The notes under the pieces: model-generated
Told to the model about the DNA's origin: nothing
The model's input: only the letters and a program-made list of their open reading frames with translations
Databases searched by the model: none
In this document: positions 41,760 through 50,776 of the stretch, piece by piece
Layout: each line of letters begins with the position of its first letter
How positions within the stretch are numbered: position 1 is the stretch's first letter
Made by a program: the position numbers and the translations under genes
Origin: Luminiphilus syltensis NOR5-1B
GTDB taxonomy: Bacteria > Pseudomonadota > Gammaproteobacteria > Pseudomonadales > Halieaceae
Direction of reading: 5' to 3'
DNA length: 64,000 nt
Assembly: GCF_000158175.1 (NCBI RefSeq)
Contig: NZ_DS999411.1
Coordinates: 1,788,929-1,852,928, forward strand

Positions 41760-42836
41760 TCAACTCCTCAGGGCATCGGCGAGGGCCGCGGTTTGCGCGG
41801 GATCGTAGCGAGGACTGGTCCACCCCAGCAATTCACGCTCAATCATATTGGTCAATACGTCCAGGTGTTGTGCCTCGGCGTTGAGGCAGGGGATGTATTC
41901 GTACCGCTCGCCGCCCGATTCCATGAAGTAGTCGCGATTTTCCATGCCAATTTCTTCAATGGTTTCGAGGCAGTCGGCCGAGAATCCCGGGCACAGGATC
42001 TGTAGCGATTTTACGCCCTGTGCGGGAAGCTCTTTGAGAGTCATGTCGGTGTAGGGTTTCAGCCATTCTTCGCGCCCAAACCGGGACTGGAAAGTCGTGA
42101 CATATTCCTCGCTCGCCAAGCCCAGCGCTTCAGCGACCAGTCGCGTCGTCTTGTGGCATTGGCAGTGGTAGGGGTCGCCTTCGTTCAGATAACGCAGCGG
42201 CATACCGTGGTAGGAAAAAACCAGTTTGTCGGCCTTGGGGTGATGCTGCCAATGATCACGCACACTGGCGGCGACCGCTTCGATATAACCCGGGTCATCG
42301 TGGTAACAACTGATAAATCGCAGATCGGGTAGCCAGCGCCGCTGTTGCATATCCTCAGCCAGAGCGTCGAAGGTCGAGCCTGTCGTCGGGCCGCCGTAGT
42401 GGGGGTATAGGGGTAGAACTACTAGCCGTTGCACACCGGCGCTGAACATTTCCTGGAGTACCGACGGAATCGATGGATTCCCGTAGCGCATTGCTCCGCG
42501 GACCATCACCGGGTCGCCCCAGCGATCGGCAATGCGCTTTTCTACCCCGGCGACCTGATCTTGCAGGTGATATAAGAGCGGCGAGCCTCGATCCGTCCAC
42601 ACCTCCTGGTACCCTTCCGCTGAGCGCTTGGGGCGCGTATTCAGAATGATACCGTTGAGGATGAGCCACCAGATGAGCCGCGGCACCTCAACAACCCGAG
42701 GATCCGACAGAAACTGTTTCAGGTAGGGCTTCAGCGCCTCTTTGGTGGGGGCGTCAGGCGTCCCCAGATTGGTCATCAGAACCCCTACGCGCGGTGCAGA
42801 ACCGTGATCGAAATCAGGGAAACCTTGGTATTTCAT
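41760..42836 (-). CDS. hemH: Ferrochelatase
   Basis: 358 residues. HemH inserts ferrous iron into protoporphyrin IX, the last step of haem synthesis. Visible are VGVLMTNLGTPDAPT at the N terminus, VLPLYPHYGGPTTGS, FSYHGMPLRYLNEGDPY with the catalytic histidine, and LCPGFSADCLETIEEI with the catalytic glutamate. It is divergent from two ABC1-type kinase genes. Confidence 0.97.
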   Translation of the reverse strand: MKYQGFPDFDHGSAPRVGVLMTNLGTPDAPTKEALKPYLKQFLSDPRVVEVPRLIWWLILNGIILNTRPKRSAEGYQEVWTDRGSPLLYHLQDQVAGVEKRIADRWGDPVMVRGAMRYGNPSIPSVLQEMFSAGVQRLVVLPLYPHYGGPTTGSTFDALAEDMQQRRWLPDLRFISCYHDDPGYIEAVAASVRDHWQHHPKADKLVFSYHGMPLRYLNEGDPYHCQCHKTTRLVAEALGLASEEYVTTFQSRFGREEWLKPYTDMTLKELPAQGVKSLQILCPGFSADCLETIEEIGMENRDYFMESGGERYEYIPCLNAEAQHLDVLTNMIERELLGWTSPRYDPAQTAALADALRS

Positions 42837-43000
42837 TCGTTATCCAATAAGCCCGGGGTCAGCTGCCTCTACGCGCGGACGGCGCGCGCGGATTGGTGCG
42901 CAATAGTAGCGCTGTTGCGAATCGAGTGATAGAGAGGCGCGCAAAATGGGGTTATTCGCGCTTTACTACCCGGTCGGCGGGCAGGACCTGCTGATTTCAG

Positions 43001-43006
43001 TATGAT
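43001..43006 (+). promoter_or_regulatory. Candidate -10 element for the ABC1 kinase pair
   Basis: TATGAT at 43001-43006 is a good -10 hexamer with no clear -35 partner. Transcription from about 43013 would leave a reasonable leader for the ATG at 43087 but almost none for the in-frame GTG at 43024. Confidence 0.3.
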
Positions 43007-43086
43007 CCATCCTTCCCTGCGCCGTGAGACTGGATATTGTCCATGTAAGGGGCGGTCTGAACCGGGGTTCCCGGCGTAGATTGGGC

Positions 43087-44454
43087 ATGTCAAAAAAGAA
43101 TCCTATCAAGCGGGGTGCTCTGGGTCGTGGGCTTGCCGTATCTATAGCCAGCGCGCGTGCTGGAGGTGCCCTGGCGATAGATGGCGCCTGGCGCCGTATT
43201 CGTGGTGGTGAGGCCCAGAGCTCGCCCCGTTTACACAGTGAAGCCCGCCGGTTTGCTCAAAGCCTGGGTGAGTTAAAGGGCAGCTACGTCAAGATCGGGC
43301 AGATCATGGCCCTGCTGGGCGAACACTTCATGCCCCCCGAACTCACCTCTGCATTACACGAACTGGAGGCCGGCACTCGCCCTCTGGACTGGCAGCATAT
43401 TGAGCCGACGCTGCGTCGATCCCTGGGCAATGCGTTTGACGACCTGGACATCGAGCGCGAAGCCATCGCGGCGGCATCATTGGCTCAGGTGCATCGGGCC
43501 AGGGTAAAGGCGACCGGCCAGCAACTGGTGCTTAAGGTGCAGTATCCCGAACTCACCGCTGTCATCGACGATGATTTCAATGTTGTCGTGCGCATGATGC
43601 GCCTCGCGCGCTGGATCCCCGCCGGCAGGGATTTTGACGCCTGGCTAAGCACCATGCGTCGTCAGCTCCACGCAGAGACCGATTACCCGAGAGAGCTGGC
43701 CATGGCAGGACGAATGGCGGCACATCTCTCGGCGTGGCAACCCGAGGCCGAGGTGACGATTCGGGTACCCGAGTATCACGCCGTCTATTCGGCCGGGGAG
43801 GTGCTGGCGATCGAATACATCGATGGTTTGCCGGTAACCGATGCCCGAATCCTTCAACTCAGCCAAGCCCGGCGCAATGCACTGGGTCGCGCTATGCTCG
43901 AGCTGTTTTTTGCCGAGGTCTTTGACTGGGGTCTAATGCAGGTTGATTCCAATTTTGGTAATTACCTGATTGACCCCTCGGGTGGCGAGTTGACCTTGTT
44001 GGATTTTGGTTCGGTCATCGAGCTGGAAGATTCTTTTGTGGCTTCGCTGGGCGATGCTATTTTTGCGGGCCTGGCGAACGACGAGAGGCGGCTCGCTGAT
44101 GCGCTGACACGCCTGGGCTGTATTAAACCCGATGCCAGCGATCACGTGCGCAGTACGTTCTCCAAGTTTGTCCATCATGTGATTGAGCCGCTGCGCTACC
44201 CCGAAGATATACCGGACGAGAGCATCAATGATGCCGGCGCCTACCAATGGCAGGCCTCCGGTTTGCTCAACCGTGCGGGTAAGCGAGCGGCGGGTTCGGC
44301 GGCGAGTCGGCATTTCGCGATTCCCTCCGAGCAATTTGCACTCATTGTGCGCAAGCTGACAGGAGTGTTTACCTTTATTTCGGTGCTTGATGCGGAATTT
44401 AACGGTTGGGAAGTCGCGCAGCGATACCAGGCCCGTTTTGGCGGTGAGGCGTGA
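43087..44454 (+). CDS. ABC1/UbiB-family atypical kinase (first of two)
   Basis: 455 residues from the ATG at 43087. The ABC1 (COADQ8/UbiB/AarF) family are protein-kinase-like ATPases linked to ubiquinone and other isoprenoid lipids. The family marks are all seen: KIGQ (69-72), the alanine-rich loop AAAS (128-131) in place of a glycine-rich loop, Lys150 in VLKVQYP, VDSNFGNYL and LLDFGS (about 304-309). No C-terminal membrane helices like those of UbiB are obvious. It overlaps the second kinase by four bases (GTGA). Confidence 0.9.
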   Translation: MSKKNPIKRGALGRGLAVSIASARAGGALAIDGAWRRIRGGEAQSSPRLHSEARRFAQSLGELKGSYVKIGQIMALLGEHFMPPELTSALHELEAGTRPLDWQHIEPTLRRSLGNAFDDLDIEREAIAAASLAQVHRARVKATGQQLVLKVQYPELTAVIDDDFNVVVRMMRLARWIPAGRDFDAWLSTMRRQLHAETDYPRELAMAGRMAAHLSAWQPEAEVTIRVPEYHAVYSAGEVLAIEYIDGLPVTDARILQLSQARRNALGRAMLELFFAEVFDWGLMQVDSNFGNYLIDPSGGELTLLDFGSVIELEDSFVASLGDAIFAGLANDERRLADALTRLGCIKPDASDHVRSTFSKFVHHVIEPLRYPEDIPDESINDAGAYQWQASGLLNRAGKRAAGSAASRHFAIPSEQFALIVRKLTGVFTFISVLDAEFNGWEVAQRYQARFGGEA

Positions 44455-45764
44455 CCGACGAGTCGAGAAAGGTTCCGAAGGGGCGGCTTAGCCGCTTCGG
44501 AAAAATCGCCAAGTTGGCGGGTGGCGTCGCCGGCGGCATGATTGCCGAGGGAGCGCGCCAGGCCCGCGCTGGCAATCGACCCTCGACCCGCGATCTGCTG
44601 CTGACTCCGGGCAATGCCCGTCGCCTGACCCGGCAGCTCTCGGAGATGCGCGGCGCGGCCATGAAGCTGGGCCAGATACTGTCGATGGACGGAGGGGATT
44701 TCCTACCCCGGGAGCTTGCGGATATTCTGGCGACGCTGCGCTCTGGTGCTTACGCCATGCCCGCCGATCAGCTCGATCAGGTGTTGTCGGAGTCGTTTGG
44801 CCATGACTGGCGTAACAAGCTCAGCGATTTTGAAAGCAAGCCCTTTGCCGCTGCCTCAATCGGTCAGGTGCACCGTCTGAAGTCGGGTAATGGACGCGAC
44901 GCAGTGCTCAAAGTGCAGTATCCCGGCGTGGCAGAAAGTATCGACTCGGACGTTGATAACCTCGTATCACTGCTGAGAATCTCGGGGTTGCTACCCGCAC
45001 AAATCGAGATCCGCCCCATTCTCGAAGAGGTCAAGGAGCAATTGCGGGAGGAAGCGGATTATCAGAATGAGTCCCGATACCTCAATGCCTTTGTACGCGC
45101 GCTGGGGGATGATGACCGCTTTCTGCTTCCGCGGCTCATACCGTCGCTGACCACCGAACGGGTGATGGGTATGACCTTTGTCCCGGGCGAGGCGATTGAA
45201 GCGGTGCTTGATGAAGAGCAGGAGGAGCGGGACCGGGTAATGTCGCTGCTCATCGAGCTTTTTCTGGTTGAGCTGTTCGACCTGCGCCTGGTCCAGACCG
45301 ACCCTAATTTTGCCAATTACCGCTACAACGTCGACACGGGACAGGTGGCGCTACTCGATTTCGGTGCCTCCCGCCGTTTCAAGGCAGCCTTTACCCGGGG
45401 TTATCTCGACCTGCTGAAAGCCCGGGTCGAAGGGGATCGGCCGGGTATGGCCGCCGCAGCGGAGCAGGTGGGGTACTCCCTGGGCGAGCCCGGTACCCGC
45501 TATCAAACTCTGGTGCTCGATTTCTTCGACATTATCCTTGAGCCCGTGGTTGAGGACGCGCCCTATGATTTTGGCAATTCCCCTATTGCCCGGATCGCCG
45601 CAGAATTGGGCGGAGAGATGCAGTATTTCAAAGATTTCTGGGAAATTCCGCCCATCGATGCCGCCTATATACACCGCAAAATTGCGGGGCTGTTTTTGCT
45701 CGCCTCTCGACTCGGGGCCCGGGTGAACGTGAATGCGCTGTTAAAGCCCTGGCTGGAGGACTAG
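44451..45764 (+). CDS. ABC1/UbiB-family atypical kinase (second of two)
   Basis: 437 residues, GTG start. The same family signs are present: KLGQ (72-75), AAAS (133-136), Lys154 in VLKVQYPGV, QTDPNFANY and LLDFGAS. The N terminus has a GGVAGGM segment as in ADCK3/Coq8-type proteins. It is clearly a distinct paralogue of its upstream partner rather than a recent copy. The pair is translationally coupled, convergent with a dipeptidase gene (four-base overlap). Confidence 0.9.
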   Translation: MTDESRKVPKGRLSRFGKIAKLAGGVAGGMIAEGARQARAGNRPSTRDLLLTPGNARRLTRQLSEMRGAAMKLGQILSMDGGDFLPRELADILATLRSGAYAMPADQLDQVLSESFGHDWRNKLSDFESKPFAAASIGQVHRLKSGNGRDAVLKVQYPGVAESIDSDVDNLVSLLRISGLLPAQIEIRPILEEVKEQLREEADYQNESRYLNAFVRALGDDDRFLLPRLIPSLTTERVMGMTFVPGEAIEAVLDEEQEERDRVMSLLIELFLVELFDLRLVQTDPNFANYRYNVDTGQVALLDFGASRRFKAAFTRGYLDLLKARVEGDRPGMAAAAEQVGYSLGEPGTRYQTLVLDFFDIILEPVVEDAPYDFGNSPIARIAAELGGEMQYFKDFWEIPPIDAAYIHRKIAGLFLLASRLGARVNVNALLKPWLED

Positions 45765-46936
45765 CTGCGGGGGAGTTGTGCGCGGAAAAAATTGACCGCG
45801 TTTTCTCCCATGACGGCCCTGATTTCGGCTTCGCTAAAGCCCTGATTCAATAATGCTTCGGTGAGTTGGGGTAGGCCCGAGGCATCGATAGGGGTGTGCA
45901 CCGAGCCGTCCCAGTCCGATCCCAGGGCGATGGCGTCGAGCCCGAAACGATCGATACCGTAACGAAGCGCACCGGCAATATTAGCGATCGTGGCATCGCA
46001 AATTGCCCCCTCCCAGTAGCCCACACCTATAAGCCCGCCTGCCTTGGTAACCCTCTCCATAGTGGCATCCGAAATATTGCGCGGGCTGTTGCAGTGCCCC
46101 TGAAATCCGGTATGGCTGATCATTAATGGACCTTCACTGATCGCCACTACATCCCGGACCACGGCTTCTGATGAGTGGGACACGTCGATCATGATACCGA
46201 GCGCGTTCATTCGGCGTACTACCGCCGCTCCGAATTCAGTGAGACCGCTCTGGGATTCTCCATGCAGTGATCCTCCCAGCCGATTATCGAAAAAATGCTG
46301 CAGGCTCATCATTCTAAAGCCCAGCGCGTACAGTCGATCCACGTTGTCGATATCGCCATCGAGGGCATGGGAGCCTTCGGTACCCAGAAGCACTCCCGTC
46401 ACGTCTTGCCCCATCGCGCGCTGCTTCAGCAGCGTGTCGAGCTCGGTTTGGTGGGTAATCAGCTGCAGTCGTTCGGTCTGCCTGACCGTTTCATGTAATT
46501 TCCTGGCCTGGAACGCGGCCCGCGCAAAGCGCGACCCATGGGTTTCCGCAGGCCATCCCTGGGCGATACCCAGCAGTGTGATTCGATCCAGGGCGTTGGC
46601 GCTGTTTCGTTGGTAATTCTGGCCCGCGGGTGACTGGGTCACCGTGGTCAGCATTTGCAGTGCCACATTGCCAGCTTCCATTCGTGGCAGATCGGTATGG
46701 CCGATGCTATTGGCGTCGGCAAAGTCGCGTCGCCAGAGCAGCGAATCCGCGTGCAGGTCGGCGATGACCAGTGAGTGATGAAGGCGCTGCGCTGAAGTTG
46801 TCTTGGAACCCTCCTTGATATTGACCACCGTATTTGAGCGAGCATCGATCCAGTGGGGTAGCGGGCCAAAAATAATAATGATGGCCAATAACGAGGCGAT
46901 ACCCATTCCACTCAATATTAGCCGCAATGCAGCCAT
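45761..46936 (-). CDS. Membrane dipeptidase (peptidase M19)
   Basis: 391 residues. An N-terminal membrane anchor (about 8-27, GMGIASLLAIIIIFGPL) precedes the M19 zinc dipeptidase domain. The metal ligands are visible in VIADLHADSL (HXD), a glutamate in GTEGSHAL, and histidines in ISHTGFQGH. GSDWDG near the C terminus is typical. The protein would face the periplasm and may cleave peptidoglycan-derived or other dipeptides. Confidence 0.9.
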   Translation of the reverse strand: MAALRLILSGMGIASLLAIIIIFGPLPHWIDARSNTVVNIKEGSKTTSAQRLHHSLVIADLHADSLLWRRDFADANSIGHTDLPRMEAGNVALQMLTTVTQSPAGQNYQRNSANALDRITLLGIAQGWPAETHGSRFARAAFQARKLHETVRQTERLQLITHQTELDTLLKQRAMGQDVTGVLLGTEGSHALDGDIDNVDRLYALGFRMMSLQHFFDNRLGGSLHGESQSGLTEFGAAVVRRMNALGIMIDVSHSSEAVVRDVVAISEGPLMISHTGFQGHCNSPRNISDATMERVTKAGGLIGVGYWEGAICDATIANIAGALRYGIDRFGLDAIALGSDWDGSVHTPIDASGLPQLTEALLNQGFSEAEIRAVMGENAVNFFRAQLPRS

Positions 46937-47021
46937 AGTCTTCCTCTCTCATTACTGGTGAGTGCGGCGGTTGGCGCGAACCCACATTGGTCTGAAGTCG
47001 GGCGATCCTCGTAAGCAGGGC

Positions 47022-48545
47022 ATGTCCGCCAGAAATCTTATCCTGGTCCTCGGTGACCAGCTCAGCCTGAACAACCCGGCACTTAGCGACGCCGATCCTG
47101 CCTGCGACCATATTCTACTCGCGGAGGTTACCGAAGAGGCGACCTACGTGCGCCATAATCGGCACAAACTGGTGCTGTTGTTTTCAGCGATGCGTCACTT
47201 TGCCAGTCGACTCAAAAGGAAAGGGTTCGAGGTCCATTATTTTCAGCTGGGCGATGACGTGTCGACGCTGAAATCAGCCTGTAAAACCGTACTCGACGGG
47301 CATGATTTCGAACGGGTTTTGGTATGCCAGCCGGGGGAGTACCGCCTTGCCCACGAATTCAGGCAGTGGCCAGAGGCCCTGGGCGTTGAAGTCGAGGTGT
47401 TGGCCGACACCCGTTTTCTGGCTTCGCTCGAGGCCTTCGATGCATGGGCTGATGGCCGAAAACAACTCCGTATGGAGTATTTCTATCGCGACATGCGCCG
47501 GCAGTATGACATCCTGATGGATGGCGATAAGCCCTGCGGCGATCGATGGAATTACGATAACGAAAACCGGGTGGGTTGGCGCCAGCAGGAGGACATCCCC
47601 CCGCGTGTCAATGTCGAGCCCGATGCGGTAACCGCTGCCGTTATCGAGGAGGTGTCCGCCGCCTTTCCAGATAATCCGGGAGATCTGTCCCAGTTCCGGC
47701 TGGCGGTGACCCAGACCGGAGCTGAGCGTCAGTTTGACTGGTTTTGCGAGCACGCGTTGTCCCGCTTCGGAACCTACCAGGATGCCCTGGTCGAGGAGTC
47801 GCCCTGGGTGTTTCACAGTTTAATTTCGATGTATCTGAATTGCGGTTTGCTGGACCCTCTGGAGGTCTGTCGCCGTGTCGAGCAGCACTGGCGAAACGGA
47901 GACTGCGAGCTGTCGGCAGCGGAGGGTTTTATCCGTCAGGTGCTCGGGTGGCGCGAGTACATCCGCGGAATTTATTGGCGCTTTATGCCCGATTATGCCG
48001 ATGAAAACTTTTTTGGTGCCGAGCGCCCGCTCCCCGACTGGTTCTGGTCAGGGGAAACCGAGATGCGTTGCGTCAGTCAGGCCGTTAGGCAATCCCTCGA
48101 TCTGGGCTATGCGCACCATATCCAGCGCCTGATGGTTATCGGTAACTTTTCACTGCTCACTGGACTTGATGTGCAGTCAGTCTGTGACTGGTACCTCGCG
48201 GTTTATATCGACGCGTACGAGTGGGTAGAGCTACCCAATACGCTGGGTATGGCCCTGTATGCCGATGGCGGCAGTATGGCCAGCAAGCCCTACGCGGCGA
48301 GCGGTAAATACATTCAAAAGCAGGGTGACCATTGCAAACAGTGCCGCTTCAAACCCAGCAAGATGACCGGGGAGGATGCCTGTCCTTTCAACAGCCTGTA
48401 TTGGCGTTTTATCGACCGACAGTCCGACAAGCTGGAGAACAACCCGCGAATGGGTTTGATTATGGCGAATTGGAAGAAGCGAAACCCCGACGACAAGACC
48501 GCTATTCTGAAGTGGGCCGACCATTGCCTTGATCGACACGCGTAA
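47022..48545 (+). CDS. phrB: Iron-sulfur (6-4) photolyase-type protein (PhrB/FeS-BCP family)
   Basis: 507 residues from the ATG at 47022 with GCAGGG upstream; a start 60 bases earlier would not fit. The N-terminal LILVLGDQLS is the lumazine/antenna domain typical of prokaryotic (6-4) photolyases, and the C-terminal FAD domain contains LGYAHHIQRLMVIGN with the His pair near the active site. The four [4Fe-4S] cysteines are C350, C438, C441 and C454, the same spacing as I know for Agrobacterium PhrB. Predicted to repair (6-4) photoproducts using blue light. Convergent with DUF2256 and Cry-DASH genes. Confidence 0.92.
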   Translation: MSARNLILVLGDQLSLNNPALSDADPACDHILLAEVTEEATYVRHNRHKLVLLFSAMRHFASRLKRKGFEVHYFQLGDDVSTLKSACKTVLDGHDFERVLVCQPGEYRLAHEFRQWPEALGVEVEVLADTRFLASLEAFDAWADGRKQLRMEYFYRDMRRQYDILMDGDKPCGDRWNYDNENRVGWRQQEDIPPRVNVEPDAVTAAVIEEVSAAFPDNPGDLSQFRLAVTQTGAERQFDWFCEHALSRFGTYQDALVEESPWVFHSLISMYLNCGLLDPLEVCRRVEQHWRNGDCELSAAEGFIRQVLGWREYIRGIYWRFMPDYADENFFGAERPLPDWFWSGETEMRCVSQAVRQSLDLGYAHHIQRLMVIGNFSLLTGLDVQSVCDWYLAVYIDAYEWVELPNTLGMALYADGGSMASKPYAASGKYIQKQGDHCKQCRFKPSKMTGEDACPFNSLYWRFIDRQSDKLENNPRMGLIMANWKKRNPDDKTAILKWADHCLDRHA

Positions 48546-48549
48546 TCGG

Positions 48550-48693
48550 CTACTTACGCTTGCTGCGTTCGCCCGCACACCGGCGGGAGCAGTAAACCAC
48601 CTCGTCCCAATTGTTTTTCCACCGCGCTCGCCAGGTGAAAGGACGTCCGCAAATGGGGCAGATTTTGCTCGGTAGATCGCGTTTTTTTCGCAT
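48550..48693 (-). CDS. DUF2256 zinc-finger microprotein
   Basis: 47 residues from the ATG at 48693; a longer frame upstream overlaps the Cry-DASH gene. The core is ICPICGRPFTWRARW and a second VVYCSRRCAG knuckle: CXXC plus CXXXC, a treble-clef-like zinc site. DUF2256 genes are repeatedly found next to or fused to cryptochrome/photolyase genes; here the gene is 23 bases after Cry-DASH on the same strand, so the two are very likely cotranscribed. Function unknown. Confidence 0.9.
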   Translation of the reverse strand: MRKKRDLPSKICPICGRPFTWRARWKNNWDEVVYCSRRCAGERSKRK

Positions 48694-48716
48694 GGATCCG
48701 GGTTCGCAGGTGGCGC

Positions 48717-50036
48717 TCAGGTCTGTGGATCGAGCGGCCAATCGGCGGCGTCAGTAACATGTTGCTGCTGCGGCTTACGAAAGCCATCCCATTTGGTGGT
48801 GAAGATATTTTCGGGATCGTGCTGCGCGGCCTGTTTGTCGAGATTGAAATGCCGACCTCCACGAGGATCGGCGCCGACACCGGCGATGTATTGCCAGTTT
48901 CCGTAATTACTGCCGACATCGTAATCGATAAGGTGTTTCTCGAAAAAAGCAGCGCCAAAACGCCAATCCTGACCCAGTTCATTGATCAGACAGCTCGCGA
49001 CAATCTGACGGCCTCGGTTGCTCATCCAGCCGGTATCGGTGAGCTGGTGCATTAATGCGTTTACCAGGGGGAAGTCGGTGTCACCGGCGCTCCATCGTGC
49101 AAATGCCCGGGGGTCAAAACAACAGCGCCTGCCGCGTTTCTGTACGCCGCCAATATGAAACAGCCCGTGATCATCAATCACCGCGCGCCATTGGAAAAAC
49201 TCACGCCAAAGCAGTTCAAAGAACAGCCAGTAGGTCGATTCATTGGCAAGCTGCTCGCGTTCGAAGCGAAAGATTTCATGGGCGACTTCACGTGCGGACA
49301 AGTTACCGTTAGCGAGCCAGGGCGACAGGCTACTCGACCCGTCGAGACCATCGAGGCAGTTACGCGTTTCTTTATAGCTGACGATTCGCCGCTCATCGAA
49401 GATGAATTGGCGCACACGGCGCAATCCGGCAGCTCTGCCGCCGGGTATCGGAAGCGCGGGACTGGGTAACGCCTGTGCGGGCGGAATGGCATCGAACTGT
49501 GCCGCCGGTGGTGGCGGTAGTGTCACGGGCTCAGCAGCAGGAGGCGTGATGGTCAGCGGTTCTACCTGCTTGCGAAACGGGGTGAATGTCGCCGGAAAAT
49601 CGGCGAGTCCGGTAGGTAATTGATCCTCGGTGAACAGCGTATTGCCACGGTGCAGTTCAAAAGGAACCCCCAGACGGCGCTGGAGTCGCTCGTACGTGAG
49701 TCGTTCGTAATAGCCGGGTGCGGTGCAGGCGCTCACTTCGGTGATGTCAAATCGGGATACCAGGTCGGGGAGCACCAGCTCGGGTGATCCTTCGAGGACC
49801 AGTAAGTCCTGACCCAGACGGTTGAGTTCATCGCGTAAGGCCTGCAATGACTCCCTGAGGAATCGGTCCCGTTGCGGACCCATCCCGGTAACGTTGCACC
49901 AGGGCCCGGTCTTGGGCATTAGATACACGCAGAGTAGTGTATCGGCGGCGACGTGGCTCGATAGCGCCGGGTTGTCAGCGAGTCTCAGATCGCGCTGAAA
50001 CCAGTGAAGATGTCGGATAGTGGGGGGAGTTTTCAT
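48717..50036 (-). CDS. Cryptochrome DASH
   Basis: 439 residues from the ATG at 50036 (a TTG further upstream is less likely). The N-terminal photolyase alpha/beta domain begins HLHWFQRDLRLADNPAL. The C-terminal FAD domain has YWLFFELLWREFFQW, GWMSNRGRQIVASCLINELG and NYGNWQYIAGVGADPRGGRH, the Cry-DASH signature. Cry-DASH proteins bind FAD and a folate antenna and repair dimers mainly in single-stranded DNA; some have a signalling role. First gene of the minus-strand pair with DUF2256. Confidence 0.95.
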   Translation of the reverse strand: MKTPPTIRHLHWFQRDLRLADNPALSSHVAADTLLCVYLMPKTGPWCNVTGMGPQRDRFLRESLQALRDELNRLGQDLLVLEGSPELVLPDLVSRFDITEVSACTAPGYYERLTYERLQRRLGVPFELHRGNTLFTEDQLPTGLADFPATFTPFRKQVEPLTITPPAAEPVTLPPPPAAQFDAIPPAQALPSPALPIPGGRAAGLRRVRQFIFDERRIVSYKETRNCLDGLDGSSSLSPWLANGNLSAREVAHEIFRFEREQLANESTYWLFFELLWREFFQWRAVIDDHGLFHIGGVQKRGRRCCFDPRAFARWSAGDTDFPLVNALMHQLTDTGWMSNRGRQIVASCLINELGQDWRFGAAFFEKHLIDYDVGSNYGNWQYIAGVGADPRGGRHFNLDKQAAQHDPENIFTTKWDGFRKPQQQHVTDAADWPLDPQT

Positions 50037-50776
50037 GTGCTCTGGGTACGTTATCAATTGAGGCGTGGATTTCTTGTACTTTCAGAAGGTTCCTCGCGGG
50101 CTGGCGGGATCAAGGCCTGTGCGGTACCTCCATCAGTGCTCAAGAAGCCACTCCATGACAACCGGGCGCTATATCCTGAAGTCGGCGAGGCAATGCCAAG
50201 TGCAGGTGATTTTCGACCGTACTTGCAGCGACCATTGAGGGGGGCTGAGTCGGTCGGGCCAGGTACGAAGTCATCCTCTATACCTATGCGGGTCGCCAGA
50301 ACGTGTTATGCGGCATGGGCGTGGCATGGGTGTTGGAGCACAGCGGTAACGGACTGGGAGATTGATCGGTTTCGCGGGGCAGGAATTCTCTTGGTGGGTT
50401 TCAAAAGGCCAGTTGTCGCGAATTCAGCGATTCTGTCTTGCAATTAGGCCCGTGCGCTGGGTACGGTGCCAGGGCTGATAACCCGGGGTATTCAGGGGCT
50501 TGTGCGGTGGATCGTGCCTCGGTTCTGGTGATCCATGGAGCAGGATTGCTGACGATCAAGCCGGTTCCCCTGGGATTCCTTGTCGCCGTCGTCTCAGCGC
50601 CGGGCCTTATTCTGCTAATTCGTCAATGCACGTCCTGAATTTTTGGTGAAATTAAACTTTTTTGCCTCTGGCGGGAACTTTTCATTCCCCTGTAACATTT
50701 GTCGCTGAAAGTCAGGTCTGTGTTGGCGCTATTCAGCGCGGCCGTTGGTTTTCTCTTTCCCAGGAGCCCTTTCCCC
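50037..50776. other. Intergenic region of 740 bases
   Basis: No gene could be supported. Short open frames on the + strand (50004-50447, 50438-50638) have no ribosome-binding site, family sign or normal composition. The 3' part (50650-50700) is T- and A-rich and probably holds the promoter of the TonB receptor; TAACAT at 50693-50698 is a possible -10, with no good -35. Confidence 0.5.

Noticed and set aside
50004-50638. Plus-strand open frames of 147 and 66 codons upstream of the TonB receptor
   Set aside because: The first begins inside Cry-DASH in antisense, and the translations are rich in unusual residues with no start signal.
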